Below, in pieces: positions 44,479 to 53,044 of a stretch of DNA of 64,000 nt (the stretch's first letter is position 1; the number at the start of each line of letters is the position of its first letter). The notes beneath the pieces are model-generated. The model searched no databases and had not been told where the DNA came from. It saw only the letters and a program-made list of their open reading frames with translations. The stretch is from Pseudooceanicola lipolyticus. Its GTDB lineage: Bacteria; Pseudomonadota; Alphaproteobacteria; Rhodobacterales; Rhodobacteraceae. A program made the position numbers and the translations under genes. Location: NCBI RefSeq assembly GCF_002786325.1, contig NZ_PGTB01000002.1, positions 124,001-188,000 of the forward strand. The letters are read 5' to 3'.

Positions 44479-44506
44479 ACTCCGGTGGGGCGTAGACGCC
44501 GCTTAC

Positions 44507-44809
44507 GATCAACACGATGATGGTCGGCCTCTTTCGCGGCGCCTCTCTTCAAGCCGGTATTCTTGGGGCGGGCCGAAACCGTGGTCGCACTGCTCTGGGC
44601 AGCGCATCCTACACCGCCCGGCCTTCGGGGATGCCGGTGCTAACGACGCCCCGCCGGTCAGGCTCAACCTTGAGCCTGACGCGAAGAGGCTATTTCCGCC
44701 GCCTGAAAACGGACCCTGACATTGGCAAGTGGCGCGTTTCGTCCGCGCCCCCCAAGTCCCGTCTTCGTCAAGCCGGGCCATTTTTTACGGCGCTGGCTGA
44801 TCCAGGCGG
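44507..44809. other. Unassigned 303-base stretch between the IS remnants and the regulator gene
   Basis: No convincing gene on either strand. I looked for the lost start of the dctQ gene here and did not find it. It contains one strong palindrome (44657-44680) and short open frames without recognisable motifs. Confidence 0.4.
44657..44680. repeat. Perfect 24-base palindrome
   Basis: GTCAGGCTCAA-CC-TTGAGCCTGAC: eleven-base perfect arms and a two-base centre. It lies about 130 bases past the stop of the - strand regulator gene. It may be a terminator, an operator or a relic of a mobile element. Confidence 0.55.
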
Positions 44810-45613
44810 TCAGGCGGTCAGGGACTGTTGACCCATCTTCTTCAGATTTCGAACGATTTCTTCGTGCATGATCCCTACGATCTCTTTTTCGGATCTCAAG
44901 ATAACATCAGTTGGAGCGCCAACCCCGACAGCGAAAAGCCGCGAGTTCAGATGGTTAGGAAACGGCATGGAAATCAAGCCGCTCCCTTGAACCACCTGAT
45001 CGGTTGAGAGGTAATAGCCCTTGGCACGGGTTTCTGCCAACGAGGCCACGAAAGCTTTCACATCCACTGCCGGTTTGTCGGGCGCGCGATAGGCGTTGAT
45101 CCTGCGGAACAGACTGCGCACTTCGTCGTCACTGAAACGACTCATCAGAACGCGCCCGACACCTGAGTTACCCAGCGGACGACGTGTCCCGAGCGATATG
45201 TGGTGGATCGGCGAATCTTTCGGGCGGACAACTTGCACGTACTCGGCTTCGTCCCCATTCTTGGTTGCCAGAACCACCACATGCCGTGTGCGTTCCGAAA
45301 TTGCCTTGAGCAGCCGGTGGATGGTGCCTTCGCCGAACAGATCTGGATTCATCCACGACCCTAAAAGCGGAACGCGCTCGGTGGGAAAATAACTCTTCTT
45401 TCGGGCATCGTGGGTCAGAAATCCAAGCTTCACCAAGCTTTTGAGCAGCGCCGAGGTACTTGACTGCGGGTACCCCAGTTCCTTGGACACTTCCACGACC
45501 GAAAGCGGTCGCTGAACTTCATCGAAATACACCAAAGTCTGACAGGTGCGCGCCACCGATTTCACAATTTGATCGCCGCCTGTTCTTGCTGAAGTCTGAT
45601 GCGCGGTTTCCAT
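44810..45613 (-). CDS. IclR-family transcriptional regulator
   Basis: A 267-residue regulator from ATG 45613, with GGGAGGAGATC upstream. Residues about 15-80 form the winged helix (PLSVVEVSKELGYPQSSTSALLKSL, then KLGFLTHDARKKSYFPT), and the rest is the IclR ligand domain (TRHVVVLATKNGDEAEYVQVV; LPLG-like RRPLGNSGVGRVLMSRF). It lies downstream of the NDP-forming synthetase gene with its own 144-base upstream region, which contains TTGACA and a 14-bp operator candidate, so autoregulation is likely. Its other targets may be the promoters near 9.0 and 50.4 kb. Confidence 0.88.
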   Translation of the reverse strand: METAHQTSARTGGDQIVKSVARTCQTLVYFDEVQRPLSVVEVSKELGYPQSSTSALLKSLVKLGFLTHDARKKSYFPTERVPLLGSWMNPDLFGEGTIHRLLKAISERTRHVVVLATKNGDEAEYVQVVRPKDSPIHHISLGTRRPLGNSGVGRVLMSRFSDDEVRSLFRRINAYRAPDKPAVDVKAFVASLAETRAKGYYLSTDQVVQGSGLISMPFPNHLNSRLFAVGVGAPTDVILRSEKEIVGIMHEEIVRNLKKMGQQSLTA

Positions 45614-45682
45614 GATCTCCTCCCTTCGTGTGCAGTTATATGCACAGCGTTCCATACGGAAGGATGGCCGCGCTTGTAAATT

Positions 45683-45696
45683 CTGTCAACTGTTAG
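45683..45696. promoter_or_regulatory. 14-bp operator candidate (site 2)
   Basis: CTGTCAACTGTTAG on the + strand; on the coding strand of the regulator it reads CTAACAGTTGACAG and overlaps a TTGACA -35-like hexamer, 70 bases before the start codon. Related to the sites at 8981 and 50406. Confidence 0.5.
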
Positions 45697-45757
45697 AAAA
45701 CTGCCGGGGGCACGCCGCAAGCGGCTTGGGGATCAGGAAAGATTTCGGGTTCGGTTG

Positions 45758-47872
45758 TCAGTGGCCTCCTCGATTGGCGGGTATGATCACACCGTCAGCG
45801 GCGACGGCTCCCTGCCCGCTTGCTCCGACGATCAATGGATTGACATCAATGGTCTCAAGCGCGGCCCCGTGATGGGCGGCAAAAGCAGACAGTCGGGCAA
45901 GGGCGCCGGCGAGGGCGTCGATGTCGCGTTCGGGCGCGCCCCGGAATGCGTCCAGCAGTTTGCGGCTGCGGATTTCGTCAATCATACGGCGCGCTTCGAC
46001 AGGTCCGAATGGTGCGACGCGGAAAGACACGTCTTCGAGGGCCTCGACAAACACCCCGCCCAGACCGAACATGACCACCGGGCCGAAAGCCGGGTCCTGG
46101 GTCACGCCGAGTATAGCCTCCAGTCCAGGTGCTGCCTGTTCCGCCACGACCAGCCCGTCGATCCGCGCACCGGGCATCTTCTCGGACGCCAATTCCAAGA
46201 TTCGTGCCCCGGCAGAGCGGACATCTTCGGCCGAACGCAGATCAAGCGCGACGCCCCCGATGTCGGATTTGTGCAAGATGTCGGGCGAGGCAATCTTCAG
46301 CACGACCGGGAATCCCATTTCTTGCGCTGCCTGAGCTGCCGCTTCGGGGGTGGTGGCCAGGGTTTCGCGCACGATCCCGATTCCGGCCTCTGCAAGCAGG
46401 GCCTTGGCCTCGATCTCGTTCACAATTCCGTCCGGCAACGGCGACAGGTTGGAGAGTTCGGGTATCGGGTCCTTTTCGCCTGCCCGCGCGAAGGAACGGG
46501 CAAAATAGCGCAATGCGGCCATCGCCCGGACTGCACGGGTCGGTTCCTCGAACACGATGAACCCCGACTTTTCGTACGCGGCGCGCCCCTCTGGCTCTGT
46601 CAGCGAACAGAACAGCATTGGCCGATCGGGATATTTCTCGCGAATGCGCTCCAGTCCGCGCCGAATGGCTTCGTTCAGGTCGGCGACAAGTCCGACCGTC
46701 GACATGAAGATGATGGCCCCATCGATCTCGCCGTCACCAAACAACACATCCATGTTGGTTTCCAGAAGATCGATCTGGTTGACCAGCTGCGCCGTCACAT
46801 CGACCGGGTTTCGGACACCGGCAAATGGCAGCACCTCTTTCAGCTTTTTCTGTGCATGATCGGGAAGCGCAGGCACGTCCAGTTTCAGCTTTTCGGCTTC
46901 GTCGGCCATCAGCACCCCGACCCCGCCCGAGACTGTCACAAGGCCCAGCCGGTCGCCCTGCATCATCGACGCGGATTCGGCACAGGCATAAGTCACATCG
47001 AACATTTCATCGACCGATTGCGCCCGGTAAACGCCGTACTGCCGGAACGCCGCGTCATAAACCGCGTCTGCCCCAGCCAATGAGGCGGTATGCGACTGCG
47101 CGGCCTCTGCTCCGACCGCGCTGCGCCCGACCTTCATCATGACCACCGGCTTTCCCCGGGCCCGCGCCAGCTCAAGTGCCTCGACCAGCCTGTCGCGATC
47201 GGTTGCCCCTTCGAGATATCCCATGATGACGCGGGTATCGTCATCCTGCGCGCAATAGGCCACGGCATCGGCAAAATCGACATCGCAGGAATTGCCCGTC
47301 GTCGCCCAGATATTGACCCCAAGTCCGCGCATTCGAACGAGCGTCATGCAATACGAGCCGAACGCGCCGCTTTGACTGACGATCGACACGCCGCCGGGTT
47401 TTGGCAGGTGTTTTTCGACCCCGGGCGTGAATGTCGCATAGAGGTTGTGGCGCACATTCGCGATGCCAAGGCAGTTCGGCCCCACAAGCCGCATGCCGCC
47501 CTCGCGCGCGATGTCGACCATGCGCGCCTGAAGGGCGGCCCCGTCGGCATCGACCTCCGAGAACCCCGAACTGAAGATCACCGCCCCCCGCACACCTTGG
47601 GCCGCGCACTGTTCGACCGCCTGAACGGCCAGCGGCGCGGGCAGCGCGATCACGGCCAGGTCCGGTGTCGTGGGTGCCTCCGAGATCGACGGATACGCCG
47701 TCAGGCCCTGCACCTCTGGCGATTTCGGGTTGATAGGCAGGATCGGGCCGTCGAAACCGTGCCGCTTGAGAAAATCCACCGGCCTTCCGCCGATGCGCTT
47801 GGGATCGCTTGAGGCGCCAATCACCGCTACCGAGCGAGGGTTGAAAATGGCATCCATTCCATGAATTCGCAT
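45758..47872 (-). CDS. NDP-forming acyl-CoA synthetase (fused alpha-beta)
   Basis: A 704-residue enzyme of the same type as 34976-37087. CoA-binding domain (IFNPRSVAVIGASSDPKRIGG), phospho-histidine motif AAQSHTASLAGA, C-terminal ATP-grasp (FPVVLKIASPDILHKSDIGGV; FGPVVMFGLGGVFVEAL; TIDVNPLIVG). Start ATG 47872 with AAGGAAG upstream. It is the third gene of an operon after the CoA-transferase and the dehydrogenase, and would convert an acid to its CoA ester or run in reverse to harvest ATP. Confidence 0.9.
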   Translation of the reverse strand: MRIHGMDAIFNPRSVAVIGASSDPKRIGGRPVDFLKRHGFDGPILPINPKSPEVQGLTAYPSISEAPTTPDLAVIALPAPLAVQAVEQCAAQGVRGAVIFSSGFSEVDADGAALQARMVDIAREGGMRLVGPNCLGIANVRHNLYATFTPGVEKHLPKPGGVSIVSQSGAFGSYCMTLVRMRGLGVNIWATTGNSCDVDFADAVAYCAQDDDTRVIMGYLEGATDRDRLVEALELARARGKPVVMMKVGRSAVGAEAAQSHTASLAGADAVYDAAFRQYGVYRAQSVDEMFDVTYACAESASMMQGDRLGLVTVSGGVGVLMADEAEKLKLDVPALPDHAQKKLKEVLPFAGVRNPVDVTAQLVNQIDLLETNMDVLFGDGEIDGAIIFMSTVGLVADLNEAIRRGLERIREKYPDRPMLFCSLTEPEGRAAYEKSGFIVFEEPTRAVRAMAALRYFARSFARAGEKDPIPELSNLSPLPDGIVNEIEAKALLAEAGIGIVRETLATTPEAAAQAAQEMGFPVVLKIASPDILHKSDIGGVALDLRSAEDVRSAGARILELASEKMPGARIDGLVVAEQAAPGLEAILGVTQDPAFGPVVMFGLGGVFVEALEDVSFRVAPFGPVEARRMIDEIRSRKLLDAFRGAPERDIDALAGALARLSAFAAHHGAALETIDVNPLIVGASGQGAVAADGVIIPANRGGH

Positions 47873-47895
47873 GGGACTTCCTTTGATGTTCGTAA

Positions 47896-49062
47896 CTAGT
47901 AGGATTTTGGCAGGCCGAGGGCATGTTCCGCGATAAACGAAAGCACCAGCTGCGGGGTGACCGGCGCGATGCGGAACAGGATGGCCTCGCGAACAAGACG
48001 CTCGACATGGTATTCCTTGGCGTATCCGAACCCCCCGAAGGTCAGCTGCGCGGTCTGTGTCGCCTTCACCGCCGCTTCGGCGGCCAGATATTTTCCTGCG
48101 TTGGCTTCATTTCCGCAGGGCTTGCCCGCGTCGTAGAGCGCGCCGGCGTGCATCGCCATCAGGTTGGCCGCCTCCAGTTCCGCCCAGCTGGCGGCCAGGG
48201 GGTGCTGTACACCCTGATTCTGACCGATTGGTCTGCCAAAAACGACGCGCTCATTGGCGTAATCCGCGGCGCGCCGAAGCGCATTCCGCCCGATTCCGAC
48301 TGCTTCAGCGGCAATTAGAACCCGTTCGGGGTTCAGCCCGTGCAGGATCTGACGAAAGCCCTGGCCTTCTTCGCCGATCAGATCCCCGGCGGGGATCGGA
48401 AGCCCGTCGATGAACAGTTCGTTCGAGTCGACACATTTGCGGCCCATCTTTTCGATCTCGCGCACGGTGACGAAAGATCGGTCCAGATCGGTGTAAAAAA
48501 GGCTTAATCCTTCTGTCGGTTTCTTGACGTCCTCAAGCGGGGTCGTGCGCGCCAGCAACAGGATCTTGTCGGCCTCCTGGGCGGTTGAAATCCAGACCTT
48601 CTGGCCGTGCACCACATATCGGTCACCCTGTCGCACGGCGCGTGTTTTCAGTTTGGTGGTGTCCAGACCGGTTGTCGGCTCGGTCACCCCGAAACACGCA
48701 CGTTCATCGCCTGCCACCAAAGGCGGAAGGTATTTCTTTTTCTGGTCATCGGTGCCGAATTTCACGACTGGGTTCAGACCGAAGATATTCATGTGAATCG
48801 CCGATGCGGCGCTGTTGCCGCCGCCGGATTCCGCAATGGCCTGCATCATGATCGCGGCATCGACGATGCCAAGACCGGCACCTCCGTACTCTTCGGGGAT
48901 TGCAATCCCCAGCCAGCCATCGCGGGCCAGCTTTTGATGCAGCTCTCGCGGGAAACCGCCTACGCGATCGCGTGTCAGCCAGAATTCGTCGTCGAATTCT
49001 TCGCAGATCCGCAGGATCGCATCGCGGATTCCCTGCTGTTCGGATGTCATCTGATAGGTCAT
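47896..49062 (-). CDS. Acyl-CoA dehydrogenase family protein
   Basis: A 388-residue dehydrogenase: CFGVTEPTTGLDTTKLKT, HGQKVWISTAQEAD, FGRPIGQNQGVQHPLA, TFGGFGFAKEYHVER... read as FGGFGYAKEYHVER. The C terminus IAPVTPQLVLSFIAEHALGLPKSY lacks the EGT motif; with 6924 and 21369 it forms a paralogous group. Gene lies between a CoA-transferase (30 bases upstream) and an NDP-forming synthetase. Confidence 0.9.
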   Translation of the reverse strand: MTYQMTSEQQGIRDAILRICEEFDDEFWLTRDRVGGFPRELHQKLARDGWLGIAIPEEYGGAGLGIVDAAIMMQAIAESGGGNSAASAIHMNIFGLNPVVKFGTDDQKKKYLPPLVAGDERACFGVTEPTTGLDTTKLKTRAVRQGDRYVVHGQKVWISTAQEADKILLLARTTPLEDVKKPTEGLSLFYTDLDRSFVTVREIEKMGRKCVDSNELFIDGLPIPAGDLIGEEGQGFRQILHGLNPERVLIAAEAVGIGRNALRRAADYANERVVFGRPIGQNQGVQHPLAASWAELEAANLMAMHAGALYDAGKPCGNEANAGKYLAAEAAVKATQTAQLTFGGFGYAKEYHVERLVREAILFRIAPVTPQLVLSFIAEHALGLPKSY

Positions 49063-49092
49063 GATTTTCTCCTCACGTCTTGCAGACCCGGC

Positions 49093-50307
49093 TCAGCGGC
49101 CCGGTTCGGCCACAGTGCCTTGTTCGATTAGGGTGTCGATTTGCCCGGTGTCGTACGCGAGCTCTTGTAAAATCGCCCGGGTGTCAGCACCCAGTTCGCG
49201 GCGCCCAAGCCAGCGCAGCCGTCCCGGCGTCTTGTCCAGCTTTGGCACGGGTCCGACGACCTTGGTGTCGTCGCCCTCCACCCCAACAATGTCCCTTCGC
49301 GCGGCGATCTGCGGATCGGCCAGGATGTCATCGACGTCATAGACCATCGCAGCCACGGCATCGTGGGCCTGGAAGATGTCAATCGCCTTCTGCGCGTCAT
49401 GCTGTGCCACAAATGCGCCGAGACGGTCCACAATCTCGTCCATGTGCTCCGCGAAGCCATCGAGGCTTTGGAATTGCGGCTGTTCCGCCCATTCCTTTCC
49501 GCCCGCGGCTTCCAGAAGCCGCCGCCCGGTCGCGGCACTGCCTGCGCTGATTGTGACCCATTTCCCGTCGCGGGCGCGAAACACCCCCGCCGGGGCGTAG
49601 GAATTGGGCGCCTGGAGCCCGTTTCGGTCAACCGGCAGCCCCGCGCCGGTTCGCGTCGGAACGTGATAGTCGATCAGGCGCAACAGCGGCTCGAAAATAG
49701 CCAGGTCCACCACTTGCCCCCGGGCGCGGCCGTTCTGCACCGCATGCAGCGCCATCATCGCGCCGTAGGCCGCCATCAGGCCTGTGGTCGAATCCGCAGC
49801 GGGAAAGCCGGGGTGCATCGGCGCGTTGTCGGCAAAGCCGGTGATGTGCGCCAGTCCGCTCATGGCCTCGCCGGCCCGACCGAAACCCGGCCACGAGGCG
49901 CGCGGCCCCGTCTGGCCATAGCCCGAGATCCGCACGATCACCAGATCGGGGTTCCACTCATGCAGGACCTCTGGGGCCAACCCTGCCCGTTCCAGAACAC
50001 CGGGTCGAAAGTTCTCGATAAGCACATGGGCGTTTTCGACCAGCCGGCGCAGAATGGCGCGGCCGTCTTCACTCTTCCAATCCAGCGCCATCAGACGCTT
50101 GTTTCGTGCCAGGGTCTTCCACCAGGCGCCAACGCCATCACTGGCCCGCGCGCTCAGTACCCGCAGCATGTCACCCTGCCCCGGACGCTCGATCTTGACC
50201 ACGTCGGCGCCAAAATCGGACAGCAATGCGCCGCACATCGGTGCTGCGATCACATGCCCCAGTTCAATCACCCTGACATCGCTCAGTGGCCCATTTTCCA
50301 TTTTCAC
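49093..50307 (-). CDS. Family III CoA-transferase (CaiB/BaiF)
   Basis: A 404-residue CoA-transferase. GFGRAGEAMSGLAHITG and PAADSTTG place Asp 172 at the catalytic Asp of formyl-CoA transferase; the racemase GHD motif is absent. Start GTG 50307 has GAGG seven bases upstream; ATG 50301 is two codons on and equally possible. It is the first gene of the - strand operon, divergent from the synthetase operon at 50464. Confidence 0.87.
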   Translation of the reverse strand: MKMENGPLSDVRVIELGHVIAAPMCGALLSDFGADVVKIERPGQGDMLRVLSARASDGVGAWWKTLARNKRLMALDWKSEDGRAILRRLVENAHVLIENFRPGVLERAGLAPEVLHEWNPDLVIVRISGYGQTGPRASWPGFGRAGEAMSGLAHITGFADNAPMHPGFPAADSTTGLMAAYGAMMALHAVQNGRARGQVVDLAIFEPLLRLIDYHVPTRTGAGLPVDRNGLQAPNSYAPAGVFRARDGKWVTISAGSAATGRRLLEAAGGKEWAEQPQFQSLDGFAEHMDEIVDRLGAFVAQHDAQKAIDIFQAHDAVAAMVYDVDDILADPQIAARRDIVGVEGDDTKVVGPVPKLDKTPGRLRWLGRRELGADTRAILQELAYDTGQIDTLIEQGTVAEPGR

Positions 50308-50405
50308 GTGTCTGCCTCGTTCTGCGAATTTTCCGACGTCAAGCCCTAGTTTGCGGCTCTGAAAGCCTCATTCTGCTCGGAACTAGAATCCATTGCGAGA
50401 ACAAT

Positions 50406-50419
50406 CGAACAACCGTTAG
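50406..50419. promoter_or_regulatory. 14-bp operator candidate (site 3)
   Basis: CGAACAACCGTTAG in the 156-base gap between divergent starts 50307 (-) and 50464 (+). It shares the invariant CA-x-C-x-GTTAG core with the sites at 8981 and 45683, and is placed to control both operons. Confidence 0.5.
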
Positions 50420-50463
50420 ATCGCCGAAACGAGCCGATGTTTTTTCACTTGACGGAGGAAAGA

Positions 50464-51879
50464 ATGGCAGAGCCAAACACGAATCGAATGACGGCATGCC
50501 GGCCCACGGTAGCCGACGCACTGGACGGGTTGTTCGACCCTCGCACCATTGCGGTGGTCGGCGCGTCCCGCACCAAGGGCAAGTTGGGGCAGGCCGTCAT
50601 GGCCCTGCTGAAGAGCAACGGTTACAGCGGCACGATTATCCCCGTGAACCCTTCGGGCGGCGAGATCGAAGGCCTTCCGGCTGTGCGCAGTCTGGACGAG
50701 ATTGACAGCCCGATCGACGTGGTTGTGCTGGCAACGCCGGTCGGGGTCGCGCTGGACGCTCTGGAGACCTGCACCAGGCTCGATGTAAAGGTCGTGGTCG
50801 GGGTCACCTCGGGCTTTTCCGAAGCCGGGGAAGAAGGGCATGACAACGAAGAGCGCTTGCGCCGGATCATGCAAGACGCGCCCTTCAGACTGGTCGGACC
50901 GAACTGCGAAGGCGTGGTGCGCCCCGCGGCGGACCTGCAACTGACCTTCAGCCCGATGTTCAACGATCTTCGGCCTGGTCCCGTGGCCATGATTTCCCAG
51001 TCCGGCGCGCTTGCGGGCCTTATGGCGTTGCGCCTGGGCGAACGCGGCGTGGGCATCAACGCCATCGTTTCCAGCGGCAACGAAACCGACCTGACCGCAG
51101 CGGACCTGCTGGATTATCTGGGCAACGACCCCCAGACGCGGGTGGTTCTTTGCTACGTCGAGGAACTGCGCGACGGACGCCGTTTTTCCGAAGCGGCCCA
51201 GCGGCTGACACAGGCGGGGAAGCATATTGTCGCGGTCAAGGGTGGGCGCAGCCGCGCCGGGTCACGCGCGGTCCAGTCGCATACCGGCGCCATGGCCGGG
51301 GACGACCGGGTGATCAGCGCGGTCTTTCGCGAAACCGGTGTCATCCGCGCCCGTGAATCCGTCGCCGCCGTCGATGCCGTGACGGCGCTCGCCGCGGGTC
51401 GACGACCTGCCGGAAACAGGGTCGGGATCATTTCTGTCACCGGCGGGCTTGGCGTCGAAATGACCGACTTGGCCGAAAGCGCCGGCTTCGAGGTTCCGGT
51501 GCTGGATGAAACGACGCAGACGGCGCTGTCGCGCTATGTGCCCTTTTATGGGTCGGTGACAAACCCGGTCGATCTGACCGGTGTGGTTTTGGCGAATCCC
51601 ACATATGTCGGACGCTGTCTGGAGGCCGTTGCCGCCGATCCGGGCGTGGATATTGCCATCGCAATTATCACATTTGTGCCAGATCAGCAGTTCATCGAGG
51701 CCTTGGCCGAGGCGTTCGACAGCACAGACAAGCCGATTCTGATCGTCTGGACCGGTTCGGCACGCAGCAATGCCTCGGGCGAGGCGCTGCGCGAACGAGC
51801 CGTTCCTGTCTATGATTCGCCCGCTCGGGCGGCATCGGGCCTCGCCGCACTCGCGGTCGCGACAGGAGAAGTGGCATGA
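50464..51879 (+). CDS. NDP-forming acyl-CoA synthetase, alpha subunit
   Basis: A 471-residue protein from ATG 50464 with GGAGGAAAG upstream. It contains the CoA-binding domain (LFDPRTIAVVGASRTKGKLG) and ligase domains with the phospho-histidine motif AVQSHTGAMAGD, but no ATP-grasp domain; the latter is the next gene. Compared with the fused enzymes elsewhere in the window, this is the split, heteromeric form. First gene of the + strand operon ending with DUF35. Confidence 0.88.
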   Translation: MAEPNTNRMTACRPTVADALDGLFDPRTIAVVGASRTKGKLGQAVMALLKSNGYSGTIIPVNPSGGEIEGLPAVRSLDEIDSPIDVVVLATPVGVALDALETCTRLDVKVVVGVTSGFSEAGEEGHDNEERLRRIMQDAPFRLVGPNCEGVVRPAADLQLTFSPMFNDLRPGPVAMISQSGALAGLMALRLGERGVGINAIVSSGNETDLTAADLLDYLGNDPQTRVVLCYVEELRDGRRFSEAAQRLTQAGKHIVAVKGGRSRAGSRAVQSHTGAMAGDDRVISAVFRETGVIRARESVAAVDAVTALAAGRRPAGNRVGIISVTGGLGVEMTDLAESAGFEVPVLDETTQTALSRYVPFYGSVTNPVDLTGVVLANPTYVGRCLEAVAADPGVDIAIAIITFVPDQQFIEALAEAFDSTDKPILIVWTGSARSNASGEALRERAVPVYDSPARAASGLAALAVATGEVA

Positions 51880-52547
51880 CCCAAAGAGAAACGCTGGAAA
51901 ACTGGCAGCGTGCCGGGCGCACGGTTATCCACGAGGCCGATGCGAAGGATCTGCTGCAACGGATTGGAATCCCGGTGCCCCGACGTGACCCCGACCACGG
52001 GCGCTGTGTCGCCAAGCTGTGTCACGATGACTATCCGCATAAGTCCGATCACGGGCTCGTCCGTTTGGGTCTTTCCCCCGACGAGGCGAAACAGGCCGCC
52101 GCGGAAATGGCGGAACGTTTTGCGGGCGGCACGGCGCTGATCGAGGAAATGGAAGAAGGGTCCGTGGCCGAATGGATTATCGGCTGCAAACGCGACGACA
52201 CCTTTGGTCCGATCGTTCTGGCCGGTCCTGGCGGCATCCTTGTAGAACTGATTGATGCCGCCGAAATCAGGCTTGCGCCCGCCACCCCGCAAACTGCCGC
52301 GGCCATGCTGCGATCGGGTCCGGGGGCGCGGTTGCTGACTGGACTACGCGGCGCAGAACCGGCCGACAAAGATGCCCTGGCAGACCTGATTTCACGCATA
52401 TCTGTTTTCTTTGCCGAGAACGCCGATCTGATCTCGGAAATTGAAATCAACCCTGTGATGGTTCGGGCCGACGGGAAGGGATTGGTCGCCGCCGATGCCT
52501 TGATCGTTTTGTCATCAAAGGCGGACGGACAGGAGAAATCAACGTGA
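51876..52547 (+). CDS. NDP-forming acyl-CoA synthetase, beta (ATP-grasp) subunit
   Basis: A 223-residue ATP-grasp_5-type subunit overlapping the alpha gene (ATGA). Visible: VAKLCHDDYPHKSDHGLVRLGL, equivalent to the LK-HK-D nucleotide loop of the fused enzymes, FGPIVLAGPGGILVEL and ISEIEINPVMVRADG. It is phosphorylated/ATP-binding partner of the alpha subunit; together they form an acyl-CoA in the first step of this operon's pathway. Confidence 0.85.
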   Translation: MTQRETLENWQRAGRTVIHEADAKDLLQRIGIPVPRRDPDHGRCVAKLCHDDYPHKSDHGLVRLGLSPDEAKQAAAEMAERFAGGTALIEEMEEGSVAEWIIGCKRDDTFGPIVLAGPGGILVELIDAAEIRLAPATPQTAAAMLRSGPGARLLTGLRGAEPADKDALADLISRISVFFAENADLISEIEINPVMVRADGKGLVAADALIVLSSKADGQEKST

Positions 52548-53044
52548 TACGTCACCCTTTTGGAGAGTTGTCACTTGGCCAGACCGGCATTTCGAGCGGT
52601 CGGACGATGACCGAAACCGATGTCGTCAATTTCTGCATGTTGACCGGGAACTGGCTGGAACTTCACTCCAACGTCGAGCACGCCAAATCGTCTCTGTATG
52701 GCCAGCGCCTCGTGCAGGGCAGCCTCGTGTTCTCGATCGTCAATGCGATGATCCCCTTCGACAGTTCCGTGCTGGCCGCTTTCTATGGCTGTGACAAGCT
52801 ACGCTTTTTGCGGCCCACTTTTATCAACGACACCCTTTGGGCCCGCACCGAAATCATCGACCTGAAGGACCATGACGAAAGGCACGGCGTCGTGACCAGC
52901 AAACTGGAAGGCATCAACCAGCGGGACGAAACGGTCCTGCGCTGCGAGTTCAGCCTGCTGATCCGCAAGTCGCGTCTGGATCGCCCCGGAGAACCGGCCA
53001 AAATCCGTGCGGCGCACGACAAGACACAAGGACAGAGCGCATGA
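52544..53044 (+). CDS. MaoC-like hot-dog protein with degenerate hydratase motif
   Basis: A 166-residue hot-dog protein from GTG 52544 (GTGA overlap). The region aligned to the hydratase-2 motif G-D-x-N-x-x-H reads G-N36-W-L38-E-L-H41: the His is kept but Asp and Asn are replaced. YGQRLVQGSLVFSIVNAM follows as in MaoC proteins. It may be a hydratase using altered residues, or the structural subunit of a heteromer. Its place between the synthetase and the dehydrogenase/aldolase genes argues for the hydration step. Confidence 0.8.
   Translation: MIRHPFGELSLGQTGISSGRTMTETDVVNFCMLTGNWLELHSNVEHAKSSLYGQRLVQGSLVFSIVNAMIPFDSSVLAAFYGCDKLRFLRPTFINDTLWARTEIIDLKDHDERHGVVTSKLEGINQRDETVLRCEFSLLIRKSRLDRPGEPAKIRAAHDKTQGQSA

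Larger units (their letters stand above)
42675..44506 (+). mobile_element. Remnants of an IS66-family element, split by an IS3-family insertion
   Basis: The right part (44176-44506) encodes the end of an IS66 TnpC transposase and terminates in GCTTAC, the reverse of the GTAAGC typical of IS66 ends. The left part (42675-42710) begins GTCTGACGTCAGCGCCCACCGGA, which aligns with the inverted right end over CGCC(C)CACCGGA. Between them sits an intact-looking IS3-family element. Most of the IS66 genes (tnpA, tnpB, bulk of tnpC) are absent. No 8-bp target duplication is evident at the flanks. Confidence 0.6.

Noticed and set aside
44507..44809. Search for the lost 5' part of dctQ on the far side of the IS elements
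   Set aside because: None of the - strand frames shows a DctQ-like first membrane segment or start.
45755..47083. A 442-codon + strand frame opposite the NDP-forming synthetase
   Set aside because: Shadow of a 704-residue enzyme with all expected motifs.
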